DNA of 64,000 nt from Nocardia rhizosphaerihabitans (GTDB lineage Bacteria > Actinomycetota > Actinomycetes > Mycobacteriales > Mycobacteriaceae): positions 434,001 to 498,000 of the forward strand of contig NZ_BMNE01000001.1 of the NCBI RefSeq assembly GCF_014646295.1, in the 5' to 3' direction. Of the stretch, positions 59,108 to 64,000 are shown in pieces. The notes under the pieces were generated by a model, which was not told the DNA's origin, made no database searches, and saw only the letters and a program-made list of their open reading frames with translations. A program made the translations under genes and the position numbers. Position 1 is the stretch's first letter, and every line of letters begins with the position of its first letter.

Positions 59108-60342
59108 CGGCCCTCCAGGCTGATTCGCAGTTCGGACATGCCGCGCACGACCACGTTCGGGCGATACGGCGGTTCGGCGAGCAGATGCATCCGCTCGACA
59201 CGGGTGGCGACGGCCCGCAGCACCGTCTGCATCTCCAGGCGGGCCAGTGGCGCGCCGAGGCAGTAGTGCAGGCCCAGCCCGAACGACAGGTGCCGCTCGG
59301 GTCGCCGACCCGGCAGGTAGCGGCCGATGTCGAAACGGTCGGCGTCCGGGAAGGCCTCTGGGTCGCGGGCAGCCGAGCCGATCAGCACGATCACCGCGTC
59401 GCCGGGGACGAAAGTCTTTCCGGTGAGCTCGATCTCGTGGCGGGCGGTGCGGGTGGTCAGGTGCACGGGCGGGTCGTAGCGCAGCACTTCGTCGACCGCG
59501 GGCACGCACAGCGCCGGGTCGTCGCGCAGCAGCTGGAACTGGTCGGGGTGGCGGATCAGCGCCAGCAGGCCGTTGCCGATGAGGTTGACCGTGGTCTCGT
59601 GTCCGGCCACGACCAGGATCAGCAGGGTGCCGATGAGTTCGGTCCTGGTCAGCCGCACGCCGGCGTTCTCGGCCTGCACCAGGGCGGTGATCAGGTCCTC
59701 GCGCGGGTCGCGGCGGCGCTGGGCGATCAGGTCGCCGAAGAAGTCGGTGAACGCGTGCACGGCGGTGGTGCGCGCGGCCAGTTCCGCCGGGCTGAGCAGG
59801 GTGTCCGGGTCCAGGCCGCGGGCGATGTGCGCCGAGATCTCGCGGACGTGGGCGTGGGATTCGGCGGGGACGCCGAGCAGTTCGCAGATCAGCGTCAACG
59901 GCACCGGGTAGGCCAGCGCCTCCAGGACGTCGGTCTCACCGTCGGCCAGCATCGCCGTGAGCAGTCCGTCGACCAGCTGCTCGGCCCGCTCGTGCAGTCC
60001 GGCCACGGTGCGCGCGGTGAACGCCTTGCCGACCAGGCCGCGCAGCCGGGTGTGGTCCGGCGGCTCCATCCAGAGGAAGGACCCGGGCAGTTCGACCTCG
60101 CTGTCACCGTGCAGCAGCTCCGGCTCCTCCGCGTGACTCCAGCGCGGGTCGCTCAGGATCGCCTGGGCCTCGGCGTGCCGCGGCACCAGGTGGGTGTCGC
60201 GAGGCCCCGGGACGAACGGACCGGCCGCGCGCAGGGTCTCATAGCTCGGATACGGGTCGTGGCGGCAGTGCGGTGCGACGCTCTCCAGCACCGCGATCTG
60301 CACCGGGGTCGGGTCGTCGACCGCGACATGATCGGAAGTCAC
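59104..60342 (-). CDS. Cytochrome P450 (first gene of operon C)
   Basis: A 412-residue P450. The I-helix is LVVAGHETTVNLIG, the ExxR lies in DEVLRYDPPVHLTT, and the heme loop is FGLGLHYCLGAPLARLE. GTG start at 60342 with AGGAG 8 nt upstream. It heads a four-gene operon (P450, P450, flavin monooxygenase, P450) with overlapping genes and is divergent from the operon B ligase, so both operons may be co-regulated from the shared 212-bp gap. Confidence 0.93.
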   Translation of the reverse strand: MTSDHVAVDDPTPVQIAVLESVAPHCRHDPYPSYETLRAAGPFVPGPRDTHLVPRHAEAQAILSDPRWSHAEEPELLHGDSEVELPGSFLWMEPPDHTRLRGLVGKAFTARTVAGLHERAEQLVDGLLTAMLADGETDVLEALAYPVPLTLICELLGVPAESHAHVREISAHIARGLDPDTLLSPAELAARTTAVHAFTDFFGDLIAQRRRDPREDLITALVQAENAGVRLTRTELIGTLLILVVAGHETTVNLIGNGLLALIRHPDQFQLLRDDPALCVPAVDEVLRYDPPVHLTTRTARHEIELTGKTFVPGDAVIVLIGSAARDPEAFPDADRFDIGRYLPGRRPERHLSFGLGLHYCLGAPLARLEMQTVLRAVATRVERMHLLAEPPYRPNVVVRGMSELRISLEGR

Positions 60343-60554
60343 CGGCAGCTCCTGGGCGATATCGGTGCGGGGGTTTCGCCGCTCATCGTCACCGCCGACG
60401 CGACCCGAATTCGTGCAGCATTGCCTGCTCCGATCGGGCGATAGCCGAATATCTTTATCAGGCAGTGCAATTGGGCGATCGACTGTGATTATCGGCGCGC
60501 GTATTTCGGAATTCGTTCAGCGCGATTTCATATGGCACTGTTGTCGTTTCGGTC
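60343..60554. promoter_or_regulatory. Divergent promoter region of operons B and C
   Basis: A 212-bp spacer, richer in A+T than the flanks (for example CCGAATATCTTTATC and CATATGGCAC). It must carry both promoters. I cannot define the -35/-10 pairs or a clear operator with confidence. Confidence 0.5.
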
Positions 60555-62249
60555 ATGAATTCCTCGCGTTCGAGCGACACGCTCACCACGCTGCTGGCCG
60601 GGGTCGCCGCCGCGCATCCGCAGGTGCCCGCGACATTCTGGTCGGTGTCGGAACGAGTCGGCTACGCCGAGCTGCAACGACGCTCCCACACCACGGCGAC
60701 CGCACTGGTCCGGCGCGGTGTCGGACGCGGTGAGCCGGTCGGCATTCTGTGCCCGAACGCACCGGAATTCCTGGTCTCCCTCTTCGGCATCGCCGCGGCC
60801 GGCGCAGCGGCCACTCCCCTGCCACTGCCCGCCGGTGCGCGCGCGACCGCGGCCTACCCCGCCAAGCTCGCCGCGATCACCGCGGCCGCCGGGATGCGCA
60901 CCGTCCTGGTGTCGCCGCGGTTCGCATCGATGATCCCGCTCATCGGTGACATCGGCGTGGAATTCGTCGACACCACCGATCTCGTCGCCGAGGTCACCGC
61001 GGACCCGGACACCCTGCCCGAGCACAGCGCCGACGATCTGGCGATCGTGCAGTTCACCTCCGGCAGCACCGCGCTGCCCAAGGGCGTGCGCCTGACCCAC
61101 GCCAATGTGGTGAGCGGGCTGGCCGCGATCCGCACCGGCATCGACCTCGGACTCGACGACCAGGGCGGCTTCTGGCTACCGCTGTTCCACGACATGGGCC
61201 TGTTCGGGACGCTGTCGGCGGTGCTGCGCGGTATCCCCGCCCACGTCTGGTCGCCGCTGGCCTTCGTGAAAGACCCCGCCCGCTGGTTGAGCGAGTTCGC
61301 CTCTACCGAGACCACGATCACCGCCATGCCGAACTTCGGGTACGAGGCACTGCTCGGCGCCATCCCGCCGGAGCAGGTCCGTGACTACGACCTGAGTCAC
61401 TGGCGGATCGCGTTCAACGGCGCCGAACCGATCTCGGAGTCGGCCGTCACCGCGTTCTGCGAACGGTTCGCGCCCGCCGGTTTCGCGCCCTCGACGATGT
61501 TCGGTGTCTACGGCATGGCCGAGGCGACGCTGGCCGTCGCCTTCCCGCCGCTGCTGCGTGAGCCGGTCTTCGAGTGGGTCGACCGCGCGCGACTGTCGGA
61601 TTCCGCGGTGGCCGAGCCGGTGTCGCGCACCGCGGACGGCGCCAGGGCGGTCGCCTCGGTCGGCGCCGCGGTCGAGGGGATCGCGATCAGGATCGTCGAC
61701 ACCGAGACCGGTTCGGACCTGCCCGACGGCCGCGTCGGCGAGATCCTCATCCAGGGCGCCCCCGTCACCGACGGCTATCTCACCGGCGACCCCGACTCGG
61801 TCGCCGACCGGTTCACCGACGGCTGGCTGCGCACCGGCGACCTCGGCTATGTCCGCGACGGCGAACTGTTCGTCACCGGCCGCTGCAAGGACATGATCAC
61901 CGTGCGCGGCGTGAACTACTACGCCCAGGACGTCGAGGCCGCGGTCCGCGATCTCGACGGAATCCACAAGGGCCGCTGCACCGCGGCCGTCGACCCCGAC
62001 GGCGACGATGTGATCGCGCTGATCGCCGAGACCGAACGCACCGGCGCCGAGGCCGACGAGCTGGCCGCGGCCATCGGCGCCGCCGTCACCGCCCACCTCG
62101 GGCTCACGGCGGTGCAGGTGCATCTGGTCGCGCCACGCAGCATCCCCCGCACCAGCAGCGGCAAGCTCCAGCGGCTGGCCGCCCGCGACCTGATCGGTGC
62201 GGCGACGACGCCGCCCCGCTCGCCCCTGCGATCGAATGGGAGTGCCTAG
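60555..62249 (+). CDS. Fatty acyl-AMP ligase-like enzyme of operon B
   Basis: A 564-residue ANL adenylating enzyme. The P-loop is FTSGSTALPKGVRLTH, then LPLFHDMGLFGTLSAVL, AMPNFGYEALL, AFNGAEPISESAVTAFCERF and MFGVYGMAEATLAVAFPP. The hinge and C-terminus have RTGDLGYVRDGELFVTGRCKD and RTSSGKLQRLAARDL. The pattern is that of FAALs and their close relatives. It lacks an obvious ribosome binding site. The diiron enzyme gene begins at its stop codon (TAGTG). It probably loads the ACP at 63579. Confidence 0.87.
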   Translation: MNSSRSSDTLTTLLAGVAAAHPQVPATFWSVSERVGYAELQRRSHTTATALVRRGVGRGEPVGILCPNAPEFLVSLFGIAAAGAAATPLPLPAGARATAAYPAKLAAITAAAGMRTVLVSPRFASMIPLIGDIGVEFVDTTDLVAEVTADPDTLPEHSADDLAIVQFTSGSTALPKGVRLTHANVVSGLAAIRTGIDLGLDDQGGFWLPLFHDMGLFGTLSAVLRGIPAHVWSPLAFVKDPARWLSEFASTETTITAMPNFGYEALLGAIPPEQVRDYDLSHWRIAFNGAEPISESAVTAFCERFAPAGFAPSTMFGVYGMAEATLAVAFPPLLREPVFEWVDRARLSDSAVAEPVSRTADGARAVASVGAAVEGIAIRIVDTETGSDLPDGRVGEILIQGAPVTDGYLTGDPDSVADRFTDGWLRTGDLGYVRDGELFVTGRCKDMITVRGVNYYAQDVEAAVRDLDGIHKGRCTAAVDPDGDDVIALIAETERTGAEADELAAAIGAAVTAHLGLTAVQVHLVAPRSIPRTSSGKLQRLAARDLIGAATTPPRSPLRSNGSA

Positions 62250-63037
62250 TGCACAGCTTTGATGTCTTCCGCCACTACGAACGCCTGCACTGGAAACTGA
62301 GCGACCTCGACCTGGCCGCCGTCGACCCGGCGCTGGTCCGCCCGGAGTACATCACCCTCGCCAAGAGCGCGGCGATGGGCGAGTCCAATGTCATCGCGGC
62401 CGTGCACGGGTTCCTCGACGAGTTCGTCGACGACTACGACTTCTCCACCTTCGCAGTCGTGTGGGGCTATCAGGAAGTGCAGCACCACTACGCTTTCCGG
62501 TCCTGGCTGGGTGCCGTCGGGGAGGCCGTCGAGGATCGCGCGGTCGACGCGATGCGCGAGCCGTACGCGCCGGGCAGTACGCCTTCGGCGACGCTGGCCA
62601 CCAACATCATCTCCGAGCTCACCGTCAACCACGTCTACCGCGCGGTGTCGAGCTGGGTCGGCGAACCGGTGCTCAAAGAGCTGCTGCTCAACGCCAGCCG
62701 CGACGAGGCCGGGCACGCGCGCGAGTTCATCCACTACACCACCGAACGGCTGAAGAAGCGCCCTGAAGAACTGCCGTCGGTGCTGGAGACGCTCTACGTC
62801 TACAGCTCCGAAGCCAAGATCAAGCACCCGGTGAGCACCTTCAAGGCCGGCATCGCCGAGCTGAGCGACCACGAGACCATCGACACCGGATTCGATCTGT
62901 TCCTCGAGCAGGTCGCCGCCGAGGGCGAGCTGGAGGTGCTGCACGACAAGGTGCGCCGCACCTTCGCAGGCATCACCGGTCTCGACCTGTCCAGCAATGC
63001 GAAGGTGCGCCGCGCCCTCGCCGACGCCATCGCCTGA
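62249..63037 (+). CDS. Ferritin-like diiron oxygenase/desaturase of operon B
   Basis: A 262-residue, mostly helical protein. Its metal-ligand set matches soluble ferritin-like diiron enzymes: E45 (AMGESN), E76-x2-H79 (QEVQH), E123 (ISELTVN) and E153-x2-H156 (DEAGH). The order and spacing (E, ExxH, E, ExxH) match acyl-ACP desaturases and related diiron oxygenases. Placed between an acyl-AMP ligase and an ACP, it most likely oxidises an ACP-bound acyl chain, by desaturation, hydroxylation or C-C cleavage; the sequence alone does not say which. GTG start overlapping the ligase stop by one base; its stop overlaps the next start (TGATG). Confidence 0.85.
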   Translation: MHSFDVFRHYERLHWKLSDLDLAAVDPALVRPEYITLAKSAAMGESNVIAAVHGFLDEFVDDYDFSTFAVVWGYQEVQHHYAFRSWLGAVGEAVEDRAVDAMREPYAPGSTPSATLATNIISELTVNHVYRAVSSWVGEPVLKELLLNASRDEAGHAREFIHYTTERLKKRPEELPSVLETLYVYSSEAKIKHPVSTFKAGIAELSDHETIDTGFDLFLEQVAAEGELEVLHDKVRRTFAGITGLDLSSNAKVRRALADAIA

Positions 63038-63582
63038 TGACTGCCGTCGAGCAGCCGGGCGCCGTGCAGGTGCCGTGGTCGGTGATTCCCGACTACCACT
63101 GCTTCGGCTGTTCCCCGCACAATGCCACCGGCCTGCGCCTGCGCTTCACCCCGCGCGCCGACGGTGCGCTGGTGGCCGCGTTCCGGCTCGGGCGCGCGTT
63201 CGAGTCCTATCCCGGTGTGGTGCACGGCGGCCTGATCGGCGTCGTATGCGACGAGGTGATGGGCAACCTGATCGTGCTGGCCCGCAATGTCCCCGCCTTC
63301 ACCGTCTCCCAGCGCACCCGCTTCCTCACGCCGCTGCTGATCGATCGTGAATACCGCTGTGTGGCAACGCTGCCACCCGAACGCGGCGACGGCCCGATCC
63401 AGGCGCACGCCGAGATCCTCGATGCCGACGACGCGGTGTGCGCGTCGTCGACGGCGACGTATCAGCCGTTCGACCTGCACGCCGTCCGCGACCAGCTGAC
63501 CCTCGACGACGACGAAGTCGCCCTCCTCGACCACGCCCTGTCCACGGCGAACACCCTCTCCCCGAACGGAGCCCGGCCATGA
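63037..63582 (+). CDS. Hotdog-fold thioesterase of operon B
   Basis: A 181-residue single-hotdog protein. The N-terminal YHCFGCSPHNATGLRLRF motif and the active-site helix YPGVVHGGLIGVVCDEVMGN place it in the PaaI/4HBT group of acyl thioesterases. It belongs to a different subgroup from the thioesterase of operon A. Overlapped by one base with the diiron gene and by ATGA with the ACP gene. Likely releases or proofreads the operon B acyl-ACP. Confidence 0.85.
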   Translation: MTAVEQPGAVQVPWSVIPDYHCFGCSPHNATGLRLRFTPRADGALVAAFRLGRAFESYPGVVHGGLIGVVCDEVMGNLIVLARNVPAFTVSQRTRFLTPLLIDREYRCVATLPPERGDGPIQAHAEILDADDAVCASSTATYQPFDLHAVRDQLTLDDDEVALLDHALSTANTLSPNGARP

Positions 63583-63842
63583 CCACCACCTCTGCCGACA
63601 CCATCCTGCGCACGGTCACCGAGATCGCGATCACCGAGACCGGCCTGACCGCCGCCGACCTGACCCCCGACGCCGACCTGCGCGCCATGGCGGGCGTGGA
63701 CTCGGTGCGGGTGCTGCGGATGATCGCCCGCATCGAGCGCACCTTCGACATCGAACTCGAAGACGAGGATGTCTTCGGGATGTCGACCCTGGCCGAGGTG
63801 ACGGCCGTCGTGGAGCGGTCCGTGCGTGAGGCGTCCGCATGA
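63579..63842 (+). CDS. Acyl carrier protein of operon B
   Basis: An 87-residue stand-alone ACP. The attachment Ser is S42 in AMAGVDSVRVLRM, followed by an acidic helix IERTFDIELEDEDVFGMS. Starts on an ATGA overlap with the thioesterase gene. It differs from the operon A ACP around the Ser (DSVRVL against DSALAV), so each cassette probably has its own carrier. Confidence 0.88.
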   Translation: MTTTSADTILRTVTEIAITETGLTAADLTPDADLRAMAGVDSVRVLRMIARIERTFDIELEDEDVFGMSTLAEVTAVVERSVREASA

Positions 63843-63919
63843 CCGCGTCAGGGCACGGAGGCGGCAGCTTGCGTAACCACGGAGTGCCCCGCGGGCATGC
63901 GCAGGAGGAGACAGCATGA
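63839..63919 (+). CDS. Possible 26-residue ORF bridging the ACP and methyltransferase genes
   Basis: The frame begins with an ATG overlapping the ACP stop (ATGA at 63839-63842). It ends with a TGA overlapping the next ATG (ATGA at 63916-63919). It encodes a Gly/His-rich peptide starting MTASGHGGGSLRNHG. No own ribosome binding site is required if ribosomes reinitiate. It may only keep ribosomes moving between the two genes, or the coincidence may be chance; a functional peptide is not shown. Confidence 0.3.
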   Translation: MTASGHGGGSLRNHGVPRGHAQEETA

Positions 63920-64000
63920 CCGTCGTCGCGGATACCAACCAGCACTACGATCTCGATCCCGACATCTTCGGGCAGTTCCTCGACCCGCTGCGCAAGTACA
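63916..64000 (+). CDS. CFA-synthase-like methyltransferase of operon B (partial, cut by window end)
   Basis: Only 28 residues are visible. They contain QHYDLDPDIFGQFLDPLRKY, which matches the substrate-side HYDxxxDFFxxFLDP signature at the N-terminus of cyclopropane fatty acid synthases and mycolic acid methyltransferases. A strong AGGAGGAG lies 6 nt upstream of the ATG. It mirrors the CFA-like gene of operon A in an ACP-linked setting. Confidence 0.7.
   Translation, partial: MTVVADTNQHYDLDPDIFGQFLDPLRKY

Noticed and set aside
1..64000. tRNA, rRNA, CRISPR array or insertion sequence
   Set aside because: No cloverleaf-like sequence, regularly spaced repeat or transposase-like protein was noticed in any gap.

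Overview
The window is high-GC actinobacterial DNA with very high G+C at third codon positions, frequent GTG starts, ATGA/GTGA-coupled genes and several promoters that place the transcription start on the start codon. The gene set (RecBCD, Ndh, many class-I-type bacterial P450s, fatty acyl-AMP ligases, cyclopropane-synthase-like methyltransferases, a four-module NRPS) fits the Nocardiaceae, most likely a Nocardia chromosome. This is an inference from gene content; no rRNA or species marker is present. I found no tRNA, rRNA, CRISPR array or insertion sequence.

Layout. (1) 1-21.3 kb: a specialised-metabolite locus. It holds a single-protein four-module NRPS on the minus strand (starter C, half-C, A-T / C-A-T-E / C-A-T-E / C-A-T-TE), a secreted GMC flavin oxidase of the cholesterol-oxidase type, a divergent P450 with an unusual I-helix, and a DMT-family exporter. 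(2) 21.6-35.8 kb: housekeeping and envelope genes: an OmpR-type two-component pair, a DUF4173 membrane protein, the recC-recB-recD operon, a small hypothetical gene and an exported serine beta-lactamase-like protein. (3) 36-47.5 kb: type II NADH dehydrogenase, an exported Ala/Gly-rich protein, urease accessory genes ureF-ureG-ureD without the urease structural genes next to them, an MFS exporter and its divergent TetR regulator with twin operators, two zinc-less MDR oxidoreductases, a small methyltransferase, a DUF418 membrane protein and an NTF2-like protein. (4) 47.6-64 kb: a lipid-type biosynthetic region that continues past the window edge.

Region 4 is the most interesting part. Operon A (47611-53090, plus strand) has six tightly packed genes, the last five joined by 4-nt overlaps: membrane fatty acid desaturase, ACP, CFA-like methyltransferase, P450, fatty acyl-AMP ligase, hotdog thioesterase. 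Operon B (60555 to the window end, plus strand) repeats the same logic with different parts: fatty acyl-AMP ligase, soluble ferritin-like diiron enzyme, hotdog thioesterase, ACP, a possible 26-residue coupling ORF, CFA-like methyltransferase. Between them, operon C (60342-55302, minus strand) encodes three P450s and a flavin monooxygenase with the motif pattern of bacterial alkene epoxidases. No ketosynthase or NRPS module is seen here. The simplest reading is a condensation-free pathway that loads existing fatty acids onto dedicated ACPs, installs unsaturation, methylates or cyclopropanates, oxidises, and releases the product by thioesterase. An unrelated-looking strip with a beta-propeller protein, a broken DMT transporter and a LysR regulator sits between operons A and C.

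All assignments come from reading the sequence by eye and from knowledge of protein families; no database search was run.
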